Shown: positions 1-12,724 of the stretch, in pieces | Numbering within the stretch: the stretch's first letter is position 1 | Layout of the letters: each line of letters begins with the position of its first letter | NCBI GenBank assembly: GCA_026874595.1 | Contig: CM049318.1 | Location: 57,209,750-57,273,749, forward strand | Source: Sipunculus nudus | Lineage: Eukaryota; Annelida; Sipuncula; Golfingiida; Sipunculidae | DNA length: 64,000 nucleotides | Direction of reading: 5' to 3' | Translations under genes and position numbers: made by a program | Notes under the pieces: model-generated | The model's input: the letters and a program-made list of their open reading frames with translations, nothing else | Databases searched by the model: none | What the model was told of the DNA's origin: nothing

Positions 1-272
1 AGCAGGTGACTATTGACATGGTATATATGAGTTCCTCCTGCCAATTCAAAGATTCTTCAGTCAAAAATAAAAATACAACACAAAATAATATCAAACGTGC
101 AACAGAAAAAAGGTGACAAACGGTATATATCGATAGTGTGACAAATAACCCGGATAAATGCAAGGACGATTGGTGTTACAATGTACCTTACAACGAAGGG
201 AAGCATAACATTAATATACGTCGTAAATGGCCAAGCTAACAACGCCTCTGGTACAACGTGAGGTGTATATTG
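1..272. other. No recognisable feature
   Basis: AT-rich stretch with only a short minus-strand open frame (57-242) of hydrophobic, low-complexity composition. No splice borders, repeat ends or family motifs were found, so I treat the frame as chance. Confidence 0.5.
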
Positions 273-470
273 AGGGAGGAAGGCAGCGGTGTCTAGGAGG
301 TCGTACTGGTTAGGGTGCTGAACCTGTAACCCCGAGTTCGTGAGTTCGGGACTCGTTCTGAAAGCCGTCTGACTCCTAGCTAGAATCTTTACCGCAAGGA
401 TAACTATTCTCTCGACTCAGAAGTGAATGGGTAATGGTCATTGGCGTTAAGCAATTGTAGAACGAATGGC
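273..470 (+). repeat. tRNA-derived SINE-like sequence
   Basis: The segment has a tRNA-like head: a box-A-like stretch (TGGTTAGGGTGCTGAACC) followed about 30 bases later by a box-B-like GAGTTCGTGAGTTCGGGACTC. These are the internal RNA polymerase III promoter elements of tRNA-derived SINEs. A longer non-tRNA body follows, without a clear tail. It does not fold into an obvious functional tRNA, so a SINE is preferred to a tRNA gene. The ends are approximate. Confidence 0.45.
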
Positions 471-1369
471 CTTCTATCGCCTATTATGACGGTTTTGATT
501 GTAAGTTCCCAGGGACTCGAGAAAAACTACCAGAATGAACAGGCAAGAAAGACAAAGAAAGCAAATTATAAAAAAGGATGAGACTGACATCATCGATGAT
601 ATCAGATTATAAAGCCCCATTTTTTCTAAACCCTCTTGCTCCGCTTGGGCCTAATTATAGTGCCCTTCCAGAGGCGCTGATAGGAAAGGTTTCATCATGG
701 TCAGAGAGGGTGTTAGTTATGGCTAGCCTGTATCATGTACCGTTGTCTCCGACAACGATCAATGGCTGGATCTTTAATCATATCCAATCACATGCGAATT
801 TTCAAGCTGATCATCAGCCCAATTTTCTGGCCTTCAAAAACTGTCGATCAGTTGCTAAAGCTTTTCTGATGTGAATGATGCCAGTTACAATTCTTTGTCA
901 AATATAAGTTCCTGATAAGGACGAATTCGTGTTCTTGGTTATCACGTGGGCCTGGCTGTTTAGTTTTCCTTGCTCCGTGTGTACAGGTAAATTTTTCTCT
1001 TCATATCGTATCTGAAATGCCTGGAGACATAGTCTTTGAAGGTCGAAATAGCCGATCCCCTAGAGACACGTTGAAAAGGATAAAGATGGTGATACTTAAA
1101 CTGCCGAGGTTTTCATATTATTAATGTATTACAAACTCTCTCTGTTCCATGGAAAGTGGGTCGTACTATTCAAGCGATGGGTGAGTGAAACAGAAACATT
1201 TTGATGGTAGGCATTATTCTTTCAAATGACGTAATTTTCTTTCCCAATGAAGCTTTTGTTTTTTACGTCCGGATGACAGTAATTTAGTCCTGGGGGAAAA
1301 AAGCTGTACAAAATAAATACATGGCCACGTGGATTTCATAACAACCCATGTGGGTAGCTCTATGGCCAA
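471..1369. other. Unassigned region with one uncharacterised ORF
   Basis: Holds a 98-codon plus-strand frame (578-874) that resembles no family I know, has no visible splice context and no paralogue in the window. The duplicated segment begins at its right edge. A third module exon (homologue of the exon at 36610-36705) would be expected near 0.9 kb if the duplication extended this far, but I cannot find it on the minus strand. Confidence 0.3.
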
Positions 1370-3124
1370 TAGGTATGCTCAACGGAAAAAGTTATCACAG
1401 TTGTAGATTACCACACCTACATTTAGAACAATCTATGTAGCCATTAAAATCCTTAGCATTGAATTGTATGTGGTGCCATAAGTCCTGTACAAGGAAAGAC
1501 TATTTAAGCTCTATGGGTATACGCAATTTCAGAACAAAACATTCTGTCATTCCTGAGAAAAAAAATATCTTTCGTATTAATTACGAAATAAGGCCAAAAA
1601 AACCTCAGAGTGACTCGAGGTAATTATCCTGTTTCAACACATGTACAACCATGTAACTTAACTTTATATGTTTAATCAACGCTGCAAAAAAAAAAGTAAA
1701 AAAAAAATGTGACAAATGTTGCGAATTATTTATTACTCAGGAAGTCCAGTTAATTATCACACTATCGCTCAGAACTATAATGTCTTTGTTTTTGCAGATT
1801 TCTCTCCTCATGAGCCAGCCTAGAATATTAGGGGAAAAGATACATTATGTCAAAAGTTATGGCGTTTATGAAAACATATAAAAATTCTCTCAGGGAATTG
1901 GTGGAAAGATCTTGGGTGTCAAATTTGAGGGGAATATCTTCAGTGCTTCATAAGGTATGGGGTCATAATGATTCTAGATTTTGTTATATTTAACCATAAG
2001 ATCTTGGGCAAAGTCACCTATTTTTGAACTTCTCTAATAATGTAATGGAAAGAACGTATCTAAAATTTTAAATAAGCCAAACTTAAAAAGGTATAGATGT
2101 GACAATAATCCTTGAACGTTACAGAATTGACTTTTAAAATGAAGATAAAGTTCACCAGTTTTCGCACTTCTCTTAAAAAATGGCGGATACAACTGATGTG
2201 TTAAATTCGAGGAATAAATCTTAAGTACTTCGGAAGTTATTTGTTACAGAACAACTAGAATTTCAAATATAGACCCTAAAAACCACGGTTAAGGTCAATA
2301 ATACTCAAATTCATTTAAGAACTATGTGGCAGCAACTTAGTGTGTCATTAAAAAAAAATACAATACTTCATTTTAAAATTACGACATTCATAAGAAATCC
2401 TAGAAACGATAAACTTTAATTCGGCTTATTTGAGTTTGAAGATCCTGGTCATGGTCACTTGTTGTCGAACTTGTCCAAAAACTCGGTTGATACAAAGTGT
2501 GTGTCAAATTTAATTTAAAAAAAAAAGATGCAGTACTTATGTACAAGATTCGTAGGGTTCACAACAATTAAATATTTCACATGCAAACTTTAATATAGTT
2601 ATTTTTGAAACATCTAATGATAAAAGATGTTTAAGAGTACAAGTCGATCTCCGCGTCAGACCCCTTATCCCAAAAATTCAAAGATATTCGTCAATCTTTT
2701 GCGAATTTTATATTTGTCATACTGAGATGAGTGGAACTGACACCAGAGGAAGGCAAACTAACCTAAAATGTAAACAGCAGAAGACGCCACCGTGCGGTCA
2801 TGTGTTCTATACAAAGCTGGTAAAGATATGTGGTGTTACAACTTTTCATGACAATCCATTCACCTATTCTGTGATTTATGATTATGTTTAAACAAATGAT
2901 GACGATCGTTATTTAAATATGATATGTTCTCTGATCTATATAAATTCACATATCTCGGAAAGTGGTCCGAGTCACGCTGAAAAATAATGTTCATGTGAAA
3001 AATACAGAAAACTATATGAAATGATCAAAAATGTAAAAGTAGTTCATGAAACTTCACCAAAATGCATTCATGTAATTATATGAATAAATGTTTAATTTTA
3101 ATTTACCATCTGTTATCTGCTTAC

Positions 3125-3229
3125 CTGCTTCGCAAAGGACGCTAGTTACATGTTGTAGATATGGTCCTGAAGTAAGGCTCATTTCTTGCATCGTCATGCT
3201 CGGGCACAGTATGTTGTAACATTTCGATC
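3125..3229 (-). CDS. Cys-module exon, type B (paralogous gene 2)
   Basis: A 105-nt exon of a split gene read on the minus strand. It is bounded by an acceptor (TTTTAAG|GATCG) and a donor (GCAG|GTAAGCAG), phase 1 at both ends, with 34 intact codons. It encodes a small secreted-type module with three cysteines: SKCYNILCPS at the start and YLQHVTSVLCEA at the end. The partner exon at 38781-38885 has exactly the same length and phase and shares the CY-x2-LCP start and the LQ-x-VTSVLCEA end. No family is recognised. Together with the exon at 8164-8274 it forms a second copy of the surface-protein gene whose 3' end would lie left of this window. Whether it is expressed cannot be told from sequence. 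Confidence 0.65.
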
Positions 3230-6039
3230 CTTAAAATCAAAACACATGTGATCCATTCACAATTTAGGTTAATTTTATTTATGTTTGCACATTTATTAGT
3301 AAAGTAAACTGTATACTCTCTCCTGTCAATGGTTTACATAATTTGCCTTTTTACGGTATGAAGGGTTAGCGGATAATTGCGAGCATCGCTCTCGCTTATT
3401 CTTTTTTTCTTTTTTGGTAAATGGATTATTAATGCCGGCGTGCTTGTATTCATCAATGAACAGCGTGTTATTACATTCTTAAAGCGAGCTATTCATCTCC
3501 ATTTTCTCTAGAATTCATGTGACTTCTTACTTGCTCTGCTTATATATTGATGCACTCTAGGTATTTCATGCTAAGAATGGTTCTTATAACACCACTGAGT
3601 TAATTATGAGCTTTTTGTTTTTACATGCTGCTAGTAAACACAGTACATGAGCTCATGTCGACAAACAAAAACATGCAAATTAAGTTGGTTGGTTCTATAT
3701 ATGTGTCACCAAGGAGCTGTGAGGTTTTGTTATTTATTGTGGTGTTGGACTTTTAAGTAAGTATAGTATAACCAGATGATTGTGTCTCTAAACTGAAGTA
3801 CATTAATATGCGGTATCATGTATCGATATTAGCTTAGCGACGTAGGTTTAGGGAGCCCAGAGGTTTATTTGATATCAGTTTCAGTTCATTTGTGATTCTG
3901 TATGAATTATTTCTTATCAGACTTAATAAAATTAGTCTAGGCAGTTTCCTGTAATATCTTCGGTTAATGTACATTTCAGAGAATGCGCACATGCAAGCAA
4001 AATTTTCTCATACTCATGTCTAAGGAGGCTTCCAAATTTAAATGCATGCATTGAAGGGCAGGTGTCCATATTATTGTAAGGTGATAGCGCAGAGGCGGTC
4101 AGGCTATATGACCTAGGATTAGTTATATATGCTGGGTGTACCCGAAACAAAGCAGTCAGTTATCTATGTAGTTGCGTCTAGCAGTTGGGCGGTCCAGTTG
4201 ATTGTCCGTGATTGTTAAAGAGTTGTTCAGCTAAGGAACAGTTTCCAGGTGTATCGAGAAAGATAGAATGAATTAAGGCGGCCAGGGTAGCTGACAAACG
4301 GACCATGTTTGCAGAAGGACCTGTCAACTGCTGGTAAGCATCATCCGTTTTAAAGCCCAGGAACAGACCAGAGGAGTATACATTAGCTGACATTGTCATA
4401 GTGATTCGAGAGTAGAGGCTATAAGCCTATCATTCAGAAATTTGGTGAGGCGATTTCTTGGGATATAGAGAGACTATGGTAATCAAGGGATTTGTCCAGC
4501 GGAGAGAAACGCCAGTGTTTGTTGTTGATGAGTACAGAAACGCAGGGGTGCATTCCTAGACAGTGACGTGCGCGGCGGTTATTTGACCAGGGGACCAGCT
4601 TCATTGTTTAGAGAACATTCTGTGTTATGTGGAAATTAAATGTAACCGGATGAGGATTAAACAGGACTCTGTGTTGTGTGCTAAATGGTACTCAGTGGAT
4701 ATTTTCAATATTGTGAAAACATCGTCACCTGAAAAATGTAAGTTACTTTATGTTATTATATCTTTCTGTTCACGTTACATATGCCTTATTCATTTCTGAG
4801 TATGTGTGAGCTCCAGTCAGCCCATTTCAATGTTAAAAGGCGATCGGTGCTATCAGAATGTAGCCGTTATATTTCGAGAGTTGATGGCCGGATTTCACAA
4901 TTAGGATTTCCGGTTTGTTTGGTGAAATGAGCATATAGAAAATTGATATAACTTCCCTGGATTGATAGTCAGTGCTGAGTCTTGACATATACATACTTCA
5001 CATAGAGTCGATAAATGTTAATACTTTGATAGGATAAACCATTTTTATATGCTTGATAGTCACTCATATCAGAGTAAAGGTTTGACTGTTATAGCTTTTA
5101 TTTAAGTTAGGGACATAGGTTTGTTTTTGTAAGTTTAGTATACCAGCCGAGAGAGAAACGTGATATAGATCTCGGTTCACGTGCCCAGCTGGTTAGGCCA
5201 TAAATTGCTGTTGAACAGCGCTGGGCCAACCCTAATAGTAGTCAGGGGCTAAACCGAAACGTTAGCCCGATTTATTGTCTGCGGTTGTACGTGGGTCCGA
5301 GTCTCAAAGAGTCAGTCCGGTTAATCCGGACTCGGATAAAAAGTGTCAATCATTCGGACTGACTGCTTTAGAAGAAAACGTTAGCTCTCTTCCCATTTGA
5401 GGGGGTTTAGTAAACGGCAAGTGTTACTCGATTCCGGTTTGTCATCAGCAGGAGTACGTGGTAGGTTTGGGGATCAATACCAGTTTACCGGACACAAATT
5501 GGGTGTCGGTTATTTGATGGCTTGATTAGGCGTTTTTCTACAGCCGTGGTTAGTGTGGATTGTCCCTATTTTGTGGGAACATTGGAGGGGTGGTAGTCGG
5601 AGATGCCATTTGCGATTAAGCGCTAGGAAACGTATCGGGAAGGCGGAATCCGAACGAGAAGAATCCAGTCCGGAAGTCTGATCGGGATTCAGATTTAGTG
5701 CGTGGCAAAGTAGAGTCACCTTCGGAGGTGACGTCCGCAATTTTTGAAGGCTCAGGAAGGAGATCTGTCGTTAGCTCCGTAATGGAAGCTTTCTCATTCT
5801 ACTGACGAAAGTAAAAGTACTTTCTAGATTAAAGATTGTTTTTAAGACAGGATTGCGCAAGATAAATGCGGTCAACTGGATGGATCTAAGAGACTAGTTT
5901 CCAAGCCTGTACGGGCGGATTAAGGAAGATGGGCCACGAAGCGATTATGGTGGGGAATCAAGGCATAGGTCGAACACATGAGCGTTTAAGAACCCAGTCC
6001 TAATGGAAGCGGGTGTACGGCGATATAGCAAAGTTCTGC

Positions 6040-7000
6040 AAGTTGTGCCCCATTGTCAGAAAACTACACGAAAAGGCGAGTGCCGGGGGCCACGTCATAG
6101 AGGATGCTCCTAATCGACGAGCCTTGGCATAGGATCACCATGGATCTGGTTGGTATATCCATCGATATTCTCTGACCATGATATGCAACGCGGTATCCAG
6201 AGACAGTGGCCTAATAGAACATAGACACCGCGATCGTAGACGACACATTAGTCGATGTCTAAACGCGCGTAGGAGTGATATCGGAAGTACTCTAAGACAT
6301 GGGGAATCAGTTCACCTCTGACCTCAAGAGAGAAGATAGTCGTTTGCTCTGTGTGAGACAACTTACTACCACACCATGTCACCCGATGTGAAACGGCATG
6401 GTGGAAAGATTTAATGGCAACCTTAAACAGATGGTAAGGCGAATGTGCGCGGGGAGGCCACGAGATTTGGGTCGATTTTTATGTGCGATGCTCTTTGCCT
6501 ATACAGAGACGCCACATGAGAGCACAGGTTCTCACCCTTTGGGCTGCTCTTCAACAGAGCTGTCCAGTTGGTATTTTGCGCTATTTGTGGCCTGAACGCG
6601 ATGCGGCTGTGTATACAAACATATCAATACGTGCTGGATCTCCAGGACAAGCTAATCGATACGTGCGCATTAGCTCGCGCTTAAGCCGGCGTGTAAGTAC
6701 GAACAAAAGTACGATGTATGTTAACGGACCCGCAATTAGTGGTCGGCGATTAACCGACAGACTGAACAAGCTGTTAGTCAAGAGGAAAGGCCCCTTCAGC
6801 GTTGTAGGTAAAGAAGGTGATATAGACTATCGGATCAAGGTCAATAACAAGGTCAAAACCTTCCACGTGAACATGCTGAAGAAATATCTGACAAGGGATG
6901 AATTTCAGCATCTTTTAGCGGCAGTGACCTTAAGCCCAAAGGAAACCGTTCGAGAACCTTATCTTGGTTATGTATCTGAATACGCCTTGGTGGGTTAGCT
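6040..7000 (+). pseudogene. Integrase remnant of Ty3/gypsy (Gmr1-like) element
   Basis: In the order expected for a retroviral-type integrase, the reading shows a zinc-finger-like end (CQKT-type context near 6055), a core fragment with the TPYHP...NGMVERFNG region (about 6370-6420), a stretch matching LLFAYTETPHESTG (about 6490-6530), and a C-terminal part with KGPFSVV, DYRIKV and KVKTFHVNMLKKY (about 6785-6890). These lie in different frames and are separated by stops, for example where a TGA replaces a Cys codon just before NGMVERFNG. The catalytic Asp/Glu residues of the core are not readable. It would have joined retrotransposon cDNA to host DNA, but is now non-functional. Confidence 0.8.
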
Positions 7001-7029
7001 AAACTCGAGGGAGTAGACGAAACCCAACA

Positions 7030-7440
7030 TGTCATTTCTTCTTCAGTTAAACTGTCGCGATGGGCAAATCAATGCCGAGCAGCGTAAGATATTGGATTCG
7101 ATTAATAGATATTCGGAAGTGTTTACGGATGTCCCAAAACTCACCGATGTCATCGAGTGTAACATTCGACTCGCTTCCGATACACCAGTGAAGTCGATAT
7201 AGTATCGTGTTCTGTTTGTGTTAAGAAAAACTATGCTATCAGGGATCAAAGACATGTTAGAATTAGGCATCATCGAGAAATAGGAGGAGACATTTACTTG
7301 CTGGCCTTTTCTCAGAAAGACGGACTGTTGGCAAGTGATTACGTTTGAACAAGTGTACCGTACAGGCTGCTGGCTGGAGTTGACTTGGGGAGAACACGGG
7401 GCTGATACGTTTCTGCAGCTTATCGCCACTGATCAGTGCT
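7030..7440 (+). pseudogene. Start of reverse transcriptase region, same gypsy element
   Basis: Directly downstream of the integrase C-terminus the plus strand reads INAEQRKILDSINRYSEVF, TDVPKLTDVIECNIRL, a stop, and then a degenerate MLELGIIEK. This matches the linker and N-terminal start of a Ty3/gypsy reverse transcriptase (typical xxFTDVPGxTxxxEHxIxL and MLxMGIIxxS). The catalytic palm with YXDD is not present; the sequence degenerates by about 7430. The position after integrase is the unusual point. At least two in-frame stops show it is inactive. Confidence 0.7.
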
Positions 7441-8163
7441 AATCAAACGATATGTAAGGTAAAATAAAAACTGCCGAGGTGCATTTTACATATGCTTTCG
7501 ATAAAAAACTTCTATTTATGATGAATATGACATTTTTTAGCTGAGATAACATAACATAATCGTCATTCAATTTAAGCAGAATGTCTTGTTTTCTCAAAGG
7601 ATCTCCCAATGCTCCAGCACAGCGCATGCATGATATGCTTTACCATAGGTCTCCCGGTAAGCAATGACCAGTTAGATTATAGTTAATATGCTAATAAGAA
7701 CAAACCGCGTATATCCGTCATTTTAAAAGTCACATGAAACCTGACATGCATGGGCACTTTGGGGTGAGGTATCATGTAAGGAGATTTGAAAGTACAGTTA
7801 GAACAAAGGAAAAGACGCGACATGTGGGACAAAATTGTATATTTTGAAACTCATAAATATTTCCATCAAATATCAAAATATTTATATATTTCTTTAATAT
7901 AAATTATTTTCTGTCCATTTATTCAATTTTGCACATTTTCTCATAATTTTATTTTCTCATAAGTAGAAATCGATTCTACGGGAGAGGTTATCAGGAATCA
8001 AGTGAAAAAATTTTGGTACTGAGGATTATCGATTTGTTATGCCCTGTCACATGCACGTTTTGTTCAAATAAAGTAAAGCGTATGTTCTGCAATCTAGTGG
8101 CAAATAATATAATCGATTCATAGGCATAGAATTTGAGGGAAATATGATCTGAAGATCACTCAC

Positions 8164-8274
8164 GTGTCGAACAAACGGTTATGTAGTCATTGTTCCACTG
8201 ACTTTGCGTTGAATGGCAATTTTGAATGATTTGCTCCACGGTGCTGCAGCCAGTCCCGTTGATATTACCCAAAC
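8164..8274 (-). CDS. Cys-module exon, type A (paralogous gene 2)
   Basis: A 111-nt minus-strand exon with acceptor (TTTACAG|GTTTGG) and donor (GACAC|GTGAGT), phase 1 at both ends, and 36 intact codons. It encodes an N-glycosylation site (NGT) followed by GCSTVEQIIQNCH and DYITVC, a three-cysteine pattern C-x9-C-x14-C. It is the paralogue of the exon at 51242-51337, which shares TGCSTVE-x-II-x2-C. It is the next exon upstream of 3125-3229 with an intron of about 4.9 kb, most of it the gypsy insertion. Function unknown; a secreted or surface module is inferred from cysteines and the glycosylation site. Confidence 0.65.
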
Positions 8275-8572
8275 CTGTAAACAGCACTACAACTACAATA
8301 TGGTTTGACAAAGGTAAGAAAATCCGAAGGACATTTCAATAACCACACATTTAACCCAGGTTAACGCCTAGTCACGCCTCAGCTGCGATTAGTGGCAGAA
8401 CACTGGTGGTCCTAGGGACTGACTGCGACTCCTTGCCATACATTGAAAGAGATGAGGTAACATATAAGTGTTAGACAGTGGCGTCGATTTATATTCAAGG
8501 GTGGGGAATAGGGACTTTTTTTATAAGCCTACGAACATTGAAATATCACATTTATTTTCAGTTTTATATATA

Positions 8573-8577
<5 letters not shown>

Positions 8578-8612
<35 letters not shown>
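8578..8612. repeat. (AT)n microsatellite
   Basis: Pure alternating AT run. The corresponding place in the right copy (about 53.92 kb) is AT-rich but has no long AT array, so it expanded after duplication. Confidence 0.95.
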
Positions 8613-8613
<1 letters not shown>

Positions 8614-9009
8614 TGTTATACTAACAGGTTTTCAAAAGTATGAATAGAAAAAGAGAAGAAATAATGACTAAAATTAGTGACGTCATACCTAGACATCACA
8701 GAAATAACAGTCTTACATAAACATTATTCACTGTTCATATCAGCTGAATATGATAACTAAAGGACCTTATGCCACGTGATGAATATGATACCGTATTCAT
8801 AAACATGTAAACTATGAAATTAAAATATCACGTAAGTGCGATTTTCACATTGGTAAACGTGCCGTACTATGTATCAGACATTAAAAGATAAAAACACCTA
8901 AGGCGCTGATATCTTAAATAAAATAGATGTGATTTGCAAAGAATAGCATGATCAATTTATAGTTTCTCAAACAGTACATTGGATTACATATACAATATTC
9001 ATGTATGTC

Positions 9010-9011
9010 AT

Positions 9012-9068
<57 letters not shown>
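9010..9068. repeat. (AT)n microsatellite
   Basis: Alternating AT run with a single interruption near 9035. Confidence 0.95.
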
Positions 9069-9069
<1 letters not shown>

Positions 9070-9625
9070 TCCCCATTATCCATATATAATCAGCCTAGTA
9101 ATATTAATATCTGAGTGAACCAGCTTTGAGACATGTCATAGAATTTTTACATGTTATCCAAGGAATTTTATTTCAACAAAAATAAACATAGAATTTTACT
9201 TGACGCCAAGGAAACACATGTCGCCATTGGAACACATGACGCAATGGAAACCTCATCAAAATAACACAGAAAACTTTGTCTGATGCCAAGATACCTCAAC
9301 AAGATCAAATAAAGTATTTCATGACACCACGAAAAGACAAACTGGTGCTACCTTTTTATTTTCGCGAGGGTTTCAATTTTGAAATTCGCAAATGGGAAAT
9401 TACTGCGAGTTTAAAATTCTCGGAAAAAAGATGAGCAATCAATTAAGCTGAGCAGTAGGGGAGGATGCATCTTCACCAACAGATTAGTAATCACACATCT
9501 CAAAATCTTAACAGCAACTTACCTGTGCATTGGCAATTCATACAAACATTAATTATTGTAAAACACCCCGTAATCAAAGGGAGAAAATGGAGAAATTTCA
9601 ATCTCTCGAATATAAAGATAACCGC

Positions 9626-9626
9626 A

Positions 9627-9672
<46 letters not shown>
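9626..9672. repeat. (AT)n microsatellite
   Basis: Alternating AT run. It generates a spurious Tyr/Ile repeat in one open frame, which is not a protein. Confidence 0.95.
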
Positions 9673-9675
<3 letters not shown>

Positions 9676-10426
9676 GAAAGAAATTATTTCATGACGCTTG
9701 GAAAATATGTCAACTAGTAAAGTAAGAATGTTTAACAAGATTTCACATAGTATTATTTTTAACTCAGGTTATGGAAAGATAAATCAAGACTAAAACACAT
9801 ATAATTTTCATTGTAAGTTGGAAAAGCATAGGTGTTCGCGAGATCAAACCTGATATTGTATCACGACGCCATGTATGCATATGTCAATCGAATTAAATAT
9901 AACAATTTACATCACAACCAGGGTAGAAATACCAACACAAACACCAATCAGAGAATTTTTCCTAAGGCTATAAAACAATTATCTGACGACAGAAAAATAT
10001 AAGTTGTGCAAGTTTTTGTCAAGAAGCCATCAGATAAAAACACTGTCAATAAGACAACAATTAAATATTACCTAAACAGATACCAATGGTATATAAATAA
10101 TTTACATATATATATATACATATATATAATCAACATAATGTTTAGTTGACGTAACTGTAGTATACTTCAACAGTATCAAAATATACACTTTAAACCTTAA
10201 AAATAGATAAATATAGGTTAATAAGGTTAGAATGAGTTTTCATATGACACCATGGGAGGCTATGTCAACTAATTCAAAGGATGTTGACATGACATCGAAA
10301 GAAAGTCAGTAAGATGAAATATAGAATGTATAACCTGACTCCATACAAGGACACAGCAGCAAGATCAGGTATGTCCCCATCACTGTGTGTCGTAATTGTT
10401 GCCTGGACATAGGTACCTAGATAGTC

Positions 10427-10437
10427 CACTCGTTCTT
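10427..10437. other. Empty (pre-insertion) site of the 56-kb LINE
   Basis: CACTCGTTCTT occurs once here, followed without interruption by AAGATGTCTCGGAGTCTTCA. In the right copy the same 11-mer is present twice and flanks the L1/Tx1-like element, with the equivalent flank (AAGATATCTCGAAGTCTTCA) resuming after it. The left copy therefore preserves the ancestral, uninserted state. Confidence 0.85.
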
Positions 10438-10944
10438 AAGATGTCTCGGAGTCTTCACCCAAGCCTGCAGCTGAAAACAAGGGCAATACAGGATCTTATA
10501 AGTAAAAAAGAGGGTCAATACTTTTACACACGGGCTTGTCTTGTGAGAATTTGTGAGGGGGTAAAACTGAAGAAGTAACCACAGAAACATCCATTCCGAA
10601 ATAAGGAAACCCGTTCAAAATGTCCCGGACGACTCCCTTCCCCTTTATGTGACTAACAAAATAATCCTAATCCTCGTAAATTAAGTAATTTTCTTAGAAC
10701 ATATCATATACCAAAATATATTTTTTTCATCCTTGTTAACTTATTTTTCAATACATTATTCATTAATTACATTTGAATTAAACATTTAAAATGTTGACTA
10801 ACATTTATGGTAATTCACTATAGCAATTAACACCTGCACTGTCCTACATTTTCTCAATATGGGATGGAAGCTTTAAAGAGGAGAATATAAAAAACTGATT
10901 AACAATATTTATACGTTGTTTTCCTGAAAAGTGATTTGAATAAA

Positions 10945-12497
10945 GGTACTTACTAGACCGAAGTCAAAAGGCGTTACAAGAGGAGGGGTAGGATTTGTTA
11001 TGCGAGATAACTTTGATGCAGTACCCATGCCGAAGTCAGATTTTGGACTTTTGAGTTACATACCATCATACATAATAGCAAGCATCCTATAACAATGGCC
11101 TTAGTGTATAGACCCCCACCCTCATATAAGCAGGGGCCAATCACTGAATCGGCCCTCAGCAGGTTCAAGTCTGGTATAGAGGAAGTGCTCAATGATAGTT
11201 ATCTAGTTATGTTGGTGTTACTCGACCTCAGTGCCGCTTTCGACACGGTGGACTACACCATCCTCCTTAGAGATAAGAAATGTAGGTTGTGCTTCATGCC
11301 ATTGACCTGTAGTGGATAAAATCCTACCTAACGGTTCGCTAGCTGTCTACTTCAACAACAGCATAACATCAGAAGTCCCTCAATTCTGGGTCCTCTGCCC
11401 TTCCTTATTTACGTTCATCCGCTATGAAGAGTCATTAACAGTTTAAGGTTTCATGTCATGGGTTCACTGATGACACTCAATCATACAGTGGTTTGACTTT
11501 GAAGAAAACAGAAATCAATGTGCTTATCAAGTCAAAACCATGAAAGGCTGTGTTGCTGATGTGCGGCTGTGGATGACCAGGGAAAATTTAAAACCTAATG
11601 ACCCGAACACAGAGGTGATGGTCATCACAAGCCAGAACAACGAGATTCTAGCGAAAGACATCAAGCTTAAAATTATTGGAGATGTCACAAAACTAAAACC
11701 AGCTGTAAAGAATCTAGGAGCCACCCTGGACTTCAGTTTGTCAATGGTTGACCAAGTTGAAGCTGTAATACACAGTATTTATTATAACATCAGGTGTATC
11801 TCTTAGGTCAAACATCACATAAAACCAGAGGCATGCACAAAAGGCTATTACTGCTACAGTCTGTCACGCCTGGACTACCACAATGGCCTCCTTCTTGGAG
11901 CCCTCGAAAGGTCTTTGCACAAACTACAGTTGGCCCAGAACAACGCAGCAAGTCTTAGACTCCTCACTGGTGCATCATACAGCGAACAGATCACATCAGT
12001 ATTAAAAGATCTACACTTACTCCCTGTAAGGCAGAGAATTACATTTAGGATCTTAGCAACTATACAGATAAGTTTGCCCCCTGCCACTGCACCACAATAC
12101 CTCAAAGACCATTGCTGTCTATATCAACCCATAGAGCTTTGCGATCATTATCTGACCAATGGAAGCTTAATGTCTTGAAGACATCAAATCAGTTTAGGTC
12201 TAGGCATTCAGAACACTTAGTGTTATGTCATGGAATGAGTAACCATCTTTTAGAAAGCACCTAAAAACTCTCTTGAGCAGTTGTTTTTACTTAATGTTTT
12301 TGGTCAAAAATATATTGTAATTTTTTTTAAATTATGTAATATTGTGAAGTGATGTAGTATCAAATTATGAATGTCTTTTATGTGTATTTTATTATCACTC
12401 AATTTTTTTATGTAAAGCGCATGGAAACCGGAAGTATTAGTTACATAAATGAATATAATAATAATAATAATAATAGTAAAAATAATAATAATAAAAT
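10945..12497 (+). mobile_element. CR1/L2-like LINE, 5'-truncated and internally deleted
   Basis: Plus-strand reverse transcriptase pieces: LLDLSAAFDTVDYTILL (about 11220-11270), FTDDTQS in place of the FADD box (about 11463-11480), and a C-terminal region with LQLAQNNAASLRLLTGA and LHLLPVRQRITFRIL (about 11920-12055), characteristic of CR1/L2-type ORF2. The 3' end carries a TGTAAAGCGCATG-like sequence (12412-12424) and a TAA/AAT triplet tail (about 12458-12497), as in L2-type elements. Frames are broken and the region between the motifs is shortened, so it is dead. The right copy (about 61330-61780) lacks it, which fixes the insertion limits approximately and dates it after the duplication. 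Confidence 0.8.
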
Positions 12498-12724
12498 AAA
12501 TCTATTGACTGTTGTATCAAGTTTTTGTTTTATTAATCGAATAATAGGCTTAATTGCAGGTTTGCTCGTACCTTGGCTTATTTGCCTGTGCTCCCTTTAA
12601 AACCTATGTTCAAGTAGATTTTGGTCTTTGATATTTCTTTTTAATCCGTTAAACTTGCAAATACCATACACAAATATGTAAATACAGAAAATAACTGTTC
12701 CATCGAAATCAAACCATATATATG

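Larger units (their letters stand above)
3730..7800 (+). mobile_element. Degenerate Ty3/gypsy retrotransposon, Gmr1-like order
   Basis: This block is missing from the right duplicate, where homology passes from about 39.9 kb to 50.6 kb. It carries decayed integrase followed by the start of a reverse transcriptase region, which is the order of Gmr1-like Ty3/gypsy elements and not of ordinary gypsy elements. About 3.73-6.0 kb should be the 5' LTR/gag/protease part, but I could not recognise any of those domains or a matching pair of LTRs. Stops and frameshifts are frequent, so the copy is dead. The ends are inferred from loss of homology with the right copy and are approximate. Confidence 0.6.
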
